A stretch of 30,565 nt of DNA from QAMH01 sp964435565 (GTDB lineage: Bacteria; Actinomycetota; Coriobacteriia; Coriobacteriales; QAMH01), in NCBI GenBank assembly GCA_964435565.1, contig CAYSZR010000022.1, positions 1 to 30,565 on the forward strand, read 5' to 3'. Under the pieces are notes generated by a model, which was not told where the DNA came from, searched no databases, and was given only the letters and a program-made list of their open reading frames with translations. Both the position numbers and the translations under genes were made by a program. Of the stretch, positions 6,066 through 12,972 are shown one piece after another (within the stretch, counting starts at the first letter, position 1; each line of letters opens with the position of its first letter).

Positions 6066-7082
6066 ATGCAAAGCGGCGATACGGTACTTATGGCACATGG
6101 CAGCGGTGGAACGATGATGCGTGACATCATCGAGCAGCTGTTCTTCGAGGCGTATGCAGGTGATACGTTGCGCCGGGCCGATGATGCCGCCGTACTTGGA
6201 ATACCAAGTGGGCGCATGGCGTTTTCAACGGACACGTTTGTGGTGACACCTCACTTCTTTCCTGGGGGCGATATCGGGCATCTGGCTATTTGCGGCACAG
6301 TGAACGATGTCGCGACCAGCGGAGCTATTCCACGGTACCTTTCATGTGGCTTTGTCTTGGAAGAGGGTTACCCGCTCGAAAATCTTCGACGCATCTGTGC
6401 TTCGATGGCGGCAACCGCGAAAGAGGCGGGTGTCGAAATCGTGACGGGGGATACGAAGGTTGTGAACCGCGGGCATGGCGACGGTGTCTATATCAATACG
6501 GCGGGAGTTGGCGAGCTGCGCGAGGGTGTCGAGCTTTCGGGATCGCTCATCAAGCCTGGTGATAAGGTGCTTATAAGCGGAAGTATCGGCGATCATGGCA
6601 TCGCTATTATCTCTACACGCGAAGAGCTGAGCTTCTCGACGCAGATTGAATCGGATGCGGCGCCGTTGAACCATCTGATTGCGGATGTTCTAGATGCATG
6701 CCCCGCCGGCTGCGTGCGGGCATTTCGTGATCCGACACGTGGCGGGCTTTCATCTACGCTTAACGAATTTGCCGAGAGCAGCGGAGTAGATATTCGCATC
6801 GAGGAAGATGATGTACCCGTGCACGATCAGGTCCGTGGTGCATGCGAGATGCTGGGGTATGACGTTTTCCAGGTTGCCAATGAAGGCAAAATGGTTTGCG
6901 TGTGTACTCCGGAAGCCGCTGATGCCGCTCTTGCCGCAATGCGCGCGAATACGTATGGTTCAGAAGCAGCGATTATCGGTGAAGTCGCCGAAGGCGCGGG
7001 ACGCGTCTATCTGCATACGGCCTTCAACAGCGAACGTATTCTGGATATGCTGGTCGGCGAGCAGCTACCAAGGATTTGCTAA
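6066..7082 (+). CDS. hypE: Hydrogenase expression/formation protein HypE (carbamoyl dehydratase)
   Basis: A 338-residue protein of the PurM-like ATP-binding family. HypE converts a carbamoyl group on its own C-terminal cysteine to a thiocyanate and donates the cyanide ligand for [NiFe]-hydrogenase assembly. The terminal PRIC with the acceptor Cys as last residue is present. Other marks are HGSGG at the N-terminus, RRADDAAVL, STDTFVVTP and GTVNDVATSGA, and the C-terminal DPTRGGLSSTLNE. The start has GAAAGGA 7 bases upstream. Unusually, no other hyp gene or hydrogenase is in the window, although the rest may lie elsewhere. The gene converges with the marR-like gene, with 13 bp between the stops. 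Confidence 0.95.
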   Translation: MQSGDTVLMAHGSGGTMMRDIIEQLFFEAYAGDTLRRADDAAVLGIPSGRMAFSTDTFVVTPHFFPGGDIGHLAICGTVNDVATSGAIPRYLSCGFVLEEGYPLENLRRICASMAATAKEAGVEIVTGDTKVVNRGHGDGVYINTAGVGELREGVELSGSLIKPGDKVLISGSIGDHGIAIISTREELSFSTQIESDAAPLNHLIADVLDACPAGCVRAFRDPTRGGLSSTLNEFAESSGVDIRIEEDDVPVHDQVRGACEMLGYDVFQVANEGKMVCVCTPEAADAALAAMRANTYGSEAAIIGEVAEGAGRVYLHTAFNSERILDMLVGEQLPRIC

Positions 7083-7095
7083 AGGCGACGAGCTG

Positions 7096-7566
7096 TTAAT
7101 GCGTAATCGTTTTGTGCCAGTTGTCGATAACATCTTCTAAAAGGTCGTTGAGCTGCTGTTTTTCTTCTGAGGTCATTCCTGAAAAGGCCTTTTTTGCAAA
7201 AGCGTGATCTTCCTCGATGAACGAACGTGCGACAGCAACGCCCGTTTCGGTGAGTTCGATAACCCAGACACGCCTGTCGGATTCAGATTTTTTGCGCGTT
7301 ATATAGCCTTTGTGCTCTAATTTTCCAAGAAATTCGGAAAGCGTTGCGGGTGCGATATCCTGTTCTTCGAGCAGGTCTTGTTGCGTGATTTGGCCATGCA
7401 TGGCGATGATGCACATCGTACGTCGCTGGCCTGGCGCCATAGTGCTCTCGGTCTTTCCGCGGCTGGGCTGTAACATAAGGGATATTTGCATAATCAGCAT
7501 CTGCAGGTGCATGTCCTGTTCGATTCCTGATTTGGTGTTGCCTGCGACTTTTTTAATCCTAATCAC
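7096..7566 (-). CDS. MarR-family transcriptional regulator
   Basis: A 156-residue winged-helix regulator. The HTH and wing are clear: ITQQDLLEEQDIAPATLSEFLGKLEHKGYITRKKSESDRRVWVIELTETG, with the DRR-like wing (SDRRVW). N- and C-terminal helices for dimerisation surround it. The start is uncertain: the GTG at 7566 lacks a ribosome binding site, and the ATG at 7512 is preceded by AGGAC. MarR proteins usually repress their own gene and a nearby exporter or enzyme; here the divergent neighbour is a tRNA pair, so the target is unclear. Confidence 0.9.
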   Translation of the reverse strand: MIRIKKVAGNTKSGIEQDMHLQMLIMQISLMLQPSRGKTESTMAPGQRRTMCIIAMHGQITQQDLLEEQDIAPATLSEFLGKLEHKGYITRKKSESDRRVWVIELTETGVAVARSFIEEDHAFAKKAFSGMTSEEKQQLNDLLEDVIDNWHKTITH

Positions 7567-7594
7567 CAGTTTCTGCGTCTTGACCTATTACGCA

Positions 7595-7623
7595 TAAATA
7601 TTAAACAATAAATTGGCGTGCAA
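7595..7623 (-). promoter_or_regulatory. Candidate promoter of the marR-like gene
   Basis: On the minus strand TTGCAC (7623-7618) and TATTTA (7600-7595) are 17 bp apart. The AT-rich stretch also holds the direct repeat ATAAAT at 7594-7599 and 7608-7613, a possible autoregulatory site. Evidence is modest. Confidence 0.3.
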
Positions 7624-7738
7624 GCTATACAAAGTAGTAGGATTTAATTAAAACTATACCTGGAAACACAAAGAACGCACGGTGAGTGCAGGGATGTGGC
7701 GCTCAGGCAGTTTAATTGCACCGCGGGGCATTTTTGGT

Positions 7739-7767
7739 TTGTAGGCTTGGTTGAATTCCGCTATACT
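7739..7767 (+). promoter_or_regulatory. Candidate tRNA promoter
   Basis: TTGTAG (7739-7744) and TATACT (7762-7767) are 17 bp apart. Transcription would start near 7774, about 30 bases before tRNA-His. Confidence 0.45.
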
Positions 7768-7802
7768 CTCGTTTCGCGCGCAAGCGCATGAAGGAATGGC
7801 AT

Positions 7803-7880
7803 GGTGGGTATAGCGCAGTTGGTTAGCGCGCCAGATTGTGGCTCTGGAGGCCGAGGGTTCGAATCCCTTTACCCACCCCA
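7803..7880 (+). tRNA. tRNA-His (GTG)
   Basis: A complete cloverleaf: acceptor arm GTGGGTA (7804-7810) pairs with TACCCAC (7870-7876), and the anticodon arm CCAGA/TCTGG encloses GTG at 7838-7840. The extra G-1 at 7803 and discriminator C at 7877, both specific to tRNA-His, are present. CCA is encoded at 7878-7880. Confidence 0.97.
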
Positions 7881-7911
7881 TTTTCTTGCACACACGTTCA
7901 GCGAAAACGTG

Positions 7912-7917
7912 TATAAT
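7912..7917 (+). promoter_or_regulatory. -10 element before tRNA-Lys
   Basis: GTGTATAAT contains a perfect TATAAT ending 16 bp before the tRNA-Lys gene. A TTGCAC at 7886-7891 lies 20 bp upstream, which is long for a -35. tRNA-Lys may therefore be transcribed independently of tRNA-His. Confidence 0.45.
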
Positions 7918-7933
7918 CCCTTTTCGCTGCTAT

Positions 7934-8009
<76 letters not shown>

Positions 8010-8327
8010 GCCTTTTTCTTGCACTGAACCAATCTGTGCAATACATTCACTTTTTTCATGCGATTGATCGCTGTCGAGTTTGGGCGGGCATGATTTTTTT
8101 GTTGAGGCATTAAAGAAGATTGCCGAGTCGTTGCGAGTCCATATCATCAGACGTTCCGACTCAAATCAGCGAATATGCCGATAGAATCAATGCCGTAGAA
8201 GTTGAGCTAAAAGGCTATCACCGCTTGTGAGACGGCTGAGACCGCGCATGATTACCGGATGGCTGGTGAAAACGTCCGCAAGGCAGAGGACGATGCCAAG
8301 TTCTACAGTCAACTGTCTGAGTCTGTC
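8010..8327. other. Gene-poor stretch after tRNA-Lys
   Basis: No intact gene with a ribosome binding site is visible. The right half holds a decayed coding remnant (listed separately). A search by eye for a second copy of the tRNA 3' end, which would mark an integrated element, found none in the window. Confidence 0.5.
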
Positions 8328-8336
8328 TCAGGCTAA
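8103..8336 (+). pseudogene. Possible decayed coiled-coil gene in three frames
   Basis: Three consecutive helix-like, charged segments occur in successive frames: EALKKIAESLRVHIIRR (from 8104), QISEYADRINAVEVELKGYH (8162-8221) and TAETAHDYRMAGENVRKAED (from 8232) ending at TAA 8334-8336. Two frameshifts would join them into one coiled-coil-rich protein. The 3' end overlaps the opposite-strand amidase gene by 9 bp. This may be the remnant of a phage or mobile-element gene, but chance open frames cannot be excluded. Confidence 0.3.
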
Positions 8337-8831
8337 AGCAGCGACGTCATCCGAATAGTTCGCCACCGCACTGACGAATTCCTCCCAGTTTCCGCCGATC
8401 ATCTCCAAGAACGCTATTGGGTCGGTATGACCGTCGCACCCATCATAATGTTCGCTTACCCACTTGTGGCTCACCATATGCGAGGTGTCCCACCCATGAG
8501 CGTCAAGGATATAACGCGCCGCCTGAACCGCGAAATCCCACGCGGCATCGTAGTGAGAGGAATCGTCGGGTACGCAGATCTCCAATCCGATGCTTACCGC
8601 GTTGCCATCTCCGCAATGCCACGCCCTCCGGTTGTCTTCTACGCAATGAAAAAAGACTCCTTGCCAGTCCACGACGTAATGCACAACGTACAGCATATCT
8701 GGTGAATCAGCCCAATAGTCGTGCAGGTCCTGAGCCGTGTGTCCGACTTCTTCGGTGTCATGGATAACAAGGTAAGTCGGCGAGATGGAACCATGTCCGT
8801 CAGTTAGGATGGCGTCGGTGGGTGCAATCAT
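8328..8831 (-). CDS. N-acetylmuramoyl-L-alanine amidase (Amidase_2, endolysin-like)
   Basis: About 167 residues, cleaving the bond between N-acetylmuramic acid and L-alanine in peptidoglycan. Visible marks of the zinc amidase fold are YLVIHDTE near residue 22 (first His ligand), HYVVDWQGVFFHCVEDNRRAWHCG, SIGLEICV, and SHKWVSEH...GHTDPIAFLE (second His and the Asp of the usual H...K.DP motif). There is no signal peptide, as in phage lysins that need a holin or lysis to reach the wall. Starts: GTG at 8834 overlapping the VanY stop, or ATG at 8831 with GGGGGA about 8 bases upstream; the latter is preferred. It is the second gene of an overlapping pair with the VanY-type gene. Confidence 0.88.
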   Translation of the reverse strand: MIAPTDAILTDGHGSISPTYLVIHDTEEVGHTAQDLHDYWADSPDMLYVVHYVVDWQGVFFHCVEDNRRAWHCGDGNAVSIGLEICVPDDSSHYDAAWDFAVQAARYILDAHGWDTSHMVSHKWVSEHYDGCDGHTDPIAFLEMIGGNWEEFVSAVANYSDDVAALA

Positions 8832-9439
8832 CACTCATCGTCCCCCTGCGCCCCCATGTATTCTTCCAACGTCAGATTGTTATCCATGATCTTATGCGCG
8901 ATGTCCGCACTCCCCACATAACGGTAATGCCAACACTCGGAGTTATAACCGGTTATATTCTCTTTTTCCTTGGGGTAACGGAGTATGAATCCGAAATCCG
9001 GCAGCGCATTCTCTATCGTTTCGTAAATCTTACTCTGTACGAGCATGTCGTCATTGGCATCGATGATTTGTCCGTCCAGCACAACCGCGGAGTCAAGGGC
9101 CAAGCCTGTTTGATGCTCTGAGTGGCCGGGCATTGCGACATAGGACTGAGCATATTCCTCATCTACCTGCCCCTTGAGTTCTTGGAAGAGAGCCAGCTGC
9201 TCTTCTGCCGTGCGAATCCCGCTGAGGATTTCTATCTGGACCCCGTTGGCAAGAAGATGGGCTCTGAGGGCCTCGAAGTGTCGATACGTCTCCTTCTCCA
9301 ACGAGAACACTCCGCCTTCCTGCACATGGTTGCTTACGTGCACCAAGTGGCTTGCGATGCTCGCTCCCCAGTTTTCAGGGAGCATGTGTTCGCGGTTGAC
9401 AAGTACCATATAGTCGATGACTGTATCTCTGGTTTCCAT
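8831..9439 (-). CDS. M15-family D-alanyl-D-alanine carboxypeptidase (VanY-like)
   Basis: About 202 residues from the ATG at 9439. The zinc peptidase marks are SGIRTAEEQ, PGHSEHQTGLALD (His and Asp ligands) and ECWHYRYVG (catalytic Glu and third ligand His), where most relatives have EPWHYRYVG. The enzyme trims the terminal D-Ala from peptidoglycan stem peptides. No signal peptide or membrane anchor is present from either this start or an in-frame ATG at 9541, neither of which has a strong ribosome binding site. Its stop overlaps the amidase start, so the two wall hydrolases are co-expressed. VanY in glycopeptide resistance is membrane-linked and accompanied by VanHAX, which are absent; a phage lysis origin fits better. 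Confidence 0.88.
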   Translation of the reverse strand: METRDTVIDYMVLVNREHMLPENWGASIASHLVHVSNHVQEGGVFSLEKETYRHFEALRAHLLANGVQIEILSGIRTAEEQLALFQELKGQVDEEYAQSYVAMPGHSEHQTGLALDSAVVLDGQIIDANDDMLVQSKIYETIENALPDFGFILRYPKEKENITGYNSECWHYRYVGSADIAHKIMDNNLTLEEYMGAQGDDE

Positions 9440-9560
9440 CTTCGAGTTCTCTGGATTATGGCTCCGATGCGCAAACTGCGTTTTTAACCAGATAAGTATA
9501 TAAGATAAAGTATTCTGTAAGGCGAACACTGGAGAAGACATGCCACGGCATGTAAATGCG

Positions 9561-9575
9561 AGAGTGATTCACTCT
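9561..9575. promoter_or_regulatory. Palindrome in the divergent VanY-DUF218 interval
   Basis: AGAGTGA-T-TCACTCT has perfect 7-bp arms around a single base. It is too tight for an RNA hairpin and looks like a DNA-binding site between the divergently transcribed VanY-type gene and the DUF218 gene. Confidence 0.4.
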
Positions 9576-9650
9576 TTGGCAGATGTCGCGCAATCCCCTA
9601 CTGTACGGTTCGGGCACAGTGACACATGCTATGAGGGCCTACGCTAGGAT

Positions 9651-9661
9651 CCTGAATCAGG
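9651..9661. promoter_or_regulatory. Palindrome CCTGA-A-TCAGG upstream of the DUF218 gene
   Basis: Perfect 5-bp arms around one base, 34 bp before the ATG. A CCTGA-AA-TCAGG dyad with one extra spacer base occurs at 15578-15589 upstream of the CDF gene. Confidence 0.3.
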
Positions 9662-9694
9662 TACGGAAGTTCAAGAGCTTCTATAAGGTTATTG

Positions 9695-10927
9695 ATGCAT
9701 GGCATGAGAGATCGAGTCGGTGAAGATATGGGTAAGCCTTCTCATGGCAAGAGAACTGCGATTCTTATCTCTTCGATTGCAATCGTCTGTATAGCGGCGA
9801 TTGTGTATGTCGTAGTTACCGGACAATGGATAAACGCATGCGCTCTCATAACGATTGCGCTCGTCATTTTGGACGCAGCCCTGTTCTTGGAGTTTGTCTA
9901 TTGGATCAAAACCGACTTGTGTTCGTATAGGACACTTCACTTCGGCTCCTGGGCATTCTTCGTTGCGATACCGGCGATCTCGTCCCTGATCTTGGATGTC
10001 TCGTTTTTCAATACCCACGAATATCTTGCGGTAAAATCCGTTGCTTCGGATGTCCTCGTGCTTTCGTTTAATCGCTTTATCGGTGCTGCTTTTCCCGTCT
10101 TCATAGTCCTGGTGATTTACCTGATGATTTGCAACGTCGTGTTGCTGCGCTGGGAATGGGAAGTGAAGGTCGACCTTACAGGCATCGTAGCTGGCATGCT
10201 GCTGGTTACAGCAGCATGCGCGTGCACAATGCCCATAAGTTCCTTGCCCGGCTCTATATCTCTAGAGCGTGATGCTGCGTACTGCATCCAATACGTTTTA
10301 TCCTCGTTGTTCTGCTTTTTCCTGGCAACCTTGCTGAGTACGGTGATATGCACGCTCGTCGCCATAAAACGCACTCCAAAGCGCGATAAGGATTTCGTGA
10401 TCATCTTAGGGTGTGGGCTCTGGGTTGACGGTACGCCAACCCCGCTTTTGAAAGACAGGCTGAATGGAGCCTTCGTGTTCTGGCGAACACAGTGCGGGAG
10501 CCCCGAGGGAAAGATAGCGTGCTTTGTTCCCTCAGGGGGACAAGGTCCGGGTGAGGAGTTGCCGGAAGCGGAGTCGATGAAGGCATATCTGTTGGATAAG
10601 GGTGTCCCCGATGAGCTCATACTTACCGAGTCACGCTCGACGAGCACCTTCGAGAACCTGAGTTTTTCCAAGGACATACTGGATACGTACATGCAAGATG
10701 CCAAAATCGCAGTCGCGACGTCTGATTACCATGTGTTCAGAAGTGTGATGTTGGCCAAGCAAATCGGGCTTGCCGCTGAAGGTATCGCCAGTTCTTCGAG
10801 CTGGTACTTTTTTCCGAATGCTTTTTTGCGTGAGTTCGCATGCCTCGTTGTCGGTGCATGGAAGATTGAACTCGTGTCCTTCGGCGCAATTGCCCTGATG
10901 ACAGGCGCTATCGCCCTCTGGGGGTAG
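9695..10927 (+). CDS. Membrane protein with C-terminal DUF218 (YdcF/SanA/ElyC-like) domain
   Basis: A 410-residue protein. Residues 20-240 contain about six hydrophobic segments; residues 248-385 form the DUF218 domain with VIILGCGLWVDGTPTPLLKDRL, PSGGQGPGEELPEAESMKAYL, ESRSTSTFENLSFSKDIL and VATSDYHVFRSVMLAK, the four conserved blocks of the family. Members (ElyC, SanA, YdcF) are linked to envelope integrity and vancomycin sensitivity, but their reaction is not established. The ATG at 9695 has TAAGG upstream; a TTG at 9692 is also possible. It faces away from the VanY-amidase pair and converges with the MATE gene 47 bp downstream. A wall-related role would fit the neighbours but is inferred. 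Confidence 0.9.
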   Translation: MHGMRDRVGEDMGKPSHGKRTAILISSIAIVCIAAIVYVVVTGQWINACALITIALVILDAALFLEFVYWIKTDLCSYRTLHFGSWAFFVAIPAISSLILDVSFFNTHEYLAVKSVASDVLVLSFNRFIGAAFPVFIVLVIYLMICNVVLLRWEWEVKVDLTGIVAGMLLVTAACACTMPISSLPGSISLERDAAYCIQYVLSSLFCFFLATLLSTVICTLVAIKRTPKRDKDFVIILGCGLWVDGTPTPLLKDRLNGAFVFWRTQCGSPEGKIACFVPSGGQGPGEELPEAESMKAYLLDKGVPDELILTESRSTSTFENLSFSKDILDTYMQDAKIAVATSDYHVFRSVMLAKQIGLAAEGIASSSSWYFFPNAFLREFACLVVGAWKIELVSFGAIALMTGAIALWG

Positions 10928-10974
10928 GAGTCTTGTTGCCCGTTCGGCGCCCGATACTGCCAGACAGGCGCACG

Positions 10975-12750
10975 TCAGTTCGTCTCTTTCTTCGCGGGCA
11001 TCGAAGCCTTGTCCCTTCCGAAGGAGAAGGTGACGTAGTTGAAATCCATGACGCGCAAAAACTGGATATGATTGGCGATGCTGTTGATAACATCGAGGCT
11101 GCTCGCGTTGATTTCCGCGGGGATGTAGGCGGAGGGGTCGAACAGGGGCCCATCGAACCGCATGCTCATGATGACGTCGTGCTCTCTAATCCGGACGTTA
11201 AGGTCTATTATCTGGTCGCGACTGTCGTTCCTTTCCATGATGCAGACGGCCATTTCCTCCGCAGTGATCGCCATGAGGTTCGCCAATTTTTCCGAAACAC
11301 CGTTTTCTTTGGAAACGGAAAGGATCTTGTCTATAACGGCCGATGTAGAGGTATGGACACAGTCGATCGTGATGTCGCAGAGAGTGTCGTCTTCATCATC
11401 AAGGAACCAGATATCTTTTGCCTTTTTGATTTTCTTAATATAGAGGAAAACGACGGCGATCGTTAGGATCATTGCGAGACCATCGCCGAAGATAACGCCG
11501 TAGAATAGGTCGATTCCTGCATTTTTGGCCAGTAATATGAAAAGTATCTCGAAAGACAGCGGGAAGATCAGCTCTTGATGCAGGCCCAAGAGCGATGCTG
11601 TCTTTTTGTGGCCGATGGACTGGTAATACGAGAACATGAGACCGAGTATCAGGTTGGGAATCATCTTTAGGGCGTAGAACCATACGGTTATATATTGAAT
11701 TGGTTCAAGTTCGGACGCTTCGAAACCAAATAAGGTCAAAAACTGTTTGGAGAAAACGCACAGGCAGATTGCCAGTACGATCACGATCGTCACTGCTACT
11801 TTGATTGCATACTTCATCTGGCTTTTCAGCCCGTAGTAGTCCTTTTCTCCGAACAGGACTCCGCTCATCGACGGTACTAGCCTATAGATGCCGCCGGCGA
11901 CAAGGAACATGATGCAGTCGATGTTCACGGAAATCTCGAGCAGCGTGACCGAACGTGTCTCGCTGAGGCGAATCAGGATTATGCTGATGATGAAGGCATA
12001 TGCCATTATGCTGAGTTGTTTTAGGAATGTGGGGAGATAGTATTCCCTCAATGCCCGTATATTCTCTTTGATCTCGACGAACGGGCTTGTAAGTCCAAGC
12101 ATTCTGTTGGGGGAACGATAATAGAAGATGAACGTAAAAAGCCCCAGTCCGTACCCGATGACGGTGGACAGGGCTACTAGTGAGGCATCGCTGCCGACCA
12201 CGCTCAACAGATAGTATTCGCTGGCTACCTTGATGATATTGGATACGACGATATAGGCGGAGCCGACTTTGGCATTGCCGTCCATCATCGCGCAACTGCT
12301 GAGGGGGAGTCCGATACAGAAGACCATCGATCCGACCATGGTCCACCAGACGAACCCGGTGACCGCCGGCGTGATGTTGCTGCCGCCGGTCATCCAAGTC
12401 GAAATCGGGCCTGCTAGGGGAGAAAGCACGATGAACAGAATACCGAAGCATGCGCAAATGAACAGGGACAGGCTGAATATGCGGCGCGCGTCTTGCTTCT
12501 GTCCTCGTCCGAGGAGGATGCCCGCCAAGGCGACACCGCCGCTTCCAAGGACGAATCCGGGAAGTTCCGTCAGGGCGTCGATGTTCATGCCCATCCTTAC
12601 CGCGGCGACCGCATCGCTTCCCAGAAATATGCCGGCAAGATAGTCATCGCAGATATTACCTACCTGCATGGCGAAGGCGAAGAGGATGCAGGGGAGCAGC
12701 ATCCCGCGCATCTTCCTGATAAGTAGCTTGTTGTTGCGGTCGAAAGTCAA
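10975..12750 (-). CDS. MATE-family exporter with C-terminal RsbW/GHKL-like ATPase domain
   Basis: A 591-residue fusion from the TTG at 12750, which has GGGGAG 9 bases upstream and gives the family's usual beginning TFDRNNKLLIRK; the frame is open to an ATG at 12846 without a ribosome binding site. Residues 15-440 are a 12-segment MATE/MOP flippase, a cation-driven exporter. After a basic linker (KKIKKAKD) the last ~140 residues resemble anti-sigma RsbW-type HATPase domains: ITAEEMAVCI is the N-box position, where the usual Asn is Cys, and RFDGPLFDPS is the G1-like DxGxxFDP. So the ATPase-like part may bind nucleotide poorly or serve as a partner-binding domain. The gene follows the asparagine-synthetase-like gene on the same strand after 222 bp. 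The exported compound is unknown. Confidence 0.9.
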   Translation of the reverse strand: MTFDRNNKLLIRKMRGMLLPCILFAFAMQVGNICDDYLAGIFLGSDAVAAVRMGMNIDALTELPGFVLGSGGVALAGILLGRGQKQDARRIFSLSLFICACFGILFIVLSPLAGPISTWMTGGSNITPAVTGFVWWTMVGSMVFCIGLPLSSCAMMDGNAKVGSAYIVVSNIIKVASEYYLLSVVGSDASLVALSTVIGYGLGLFTFIFYYRSPNRMLGLTSPFVEIKENIRALREYYLPTFLKQLSIMAYAFIISIILIRLSETRSVTLLEISVNIDCIMFLVAGGIYRLVPSMSGVLFGEKDYYGLKSQMKYAIKVAVTIVIVLAICLCVFSKQFLTLFGFEASELEPIQYITVWFYALKMIPNLILGLMFSYYQSIGHKKTASLLGLHQELIFPLSFEILFILLAKNAGIDLFYGVIFGDGLAMILTIAVVFLYIKKIKKAKDIWFLDDEDDTLCDITIDCVHTSTSAVIDKILSVSKENGVSEKLANLMAITAEEMAVCIMERNDSRDQIIDLNVRIREHDVIMSMRFDGPLFDPSAYIPAEINASSLDVINSIANHIQFLRVMDFNYVTFSFGRDKASMPAKKETN

Positions 12751-12972
12751 CGGAACTTGCTCCCCGGTGATTACAGCTGGCGTTTTTCCGATAATCCTAA
12801 ACAGTAACTGAAACCGCACGTTACCATACCCGTTATTATGCCGCATCGTGTTTGCGGGATGGATATCTTTTCCCTTTATTTATCTGCAGGGCTGCGGTTC
12901 GATGCACGTGCATATCAGGCCGAGCGTCTCTATGAGCATAAAGAACGCAGAGTGGATTCGAATGAGCGTGTC
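12751..12972 (-). other. Interval between synthetase and exporter genes
   Basis: No supported gene. A 19-codon minus-strand frame (near 12882-12941) starting MLIETLGLICTC lacks a ribosome binding site and is probably chance. No T-tract terminator is seen, so read-through from the synthetase gene to the exporter is possible. Confidence 0.4.

Noticed and set aside
8328..9541. Vancomycin-resistance (van) operon
   Set aside because: Only a VanY-type peptidase is present; no VanH, VanA/B, VanX or VanRS, and the partner is an amidase.
10933..11466. Plus-strand open frame overlapping the end of the MATE gene
   Set aside because: It lies antisense to the conserved MATE-tail sequence, with no motif of its own.
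12882..12941. 19-codon minus-strand frame between ligase and exporter as a peptide precursor
   Set aside because: No ribosome binding site and no leader/core pattern; length is expected by chance.
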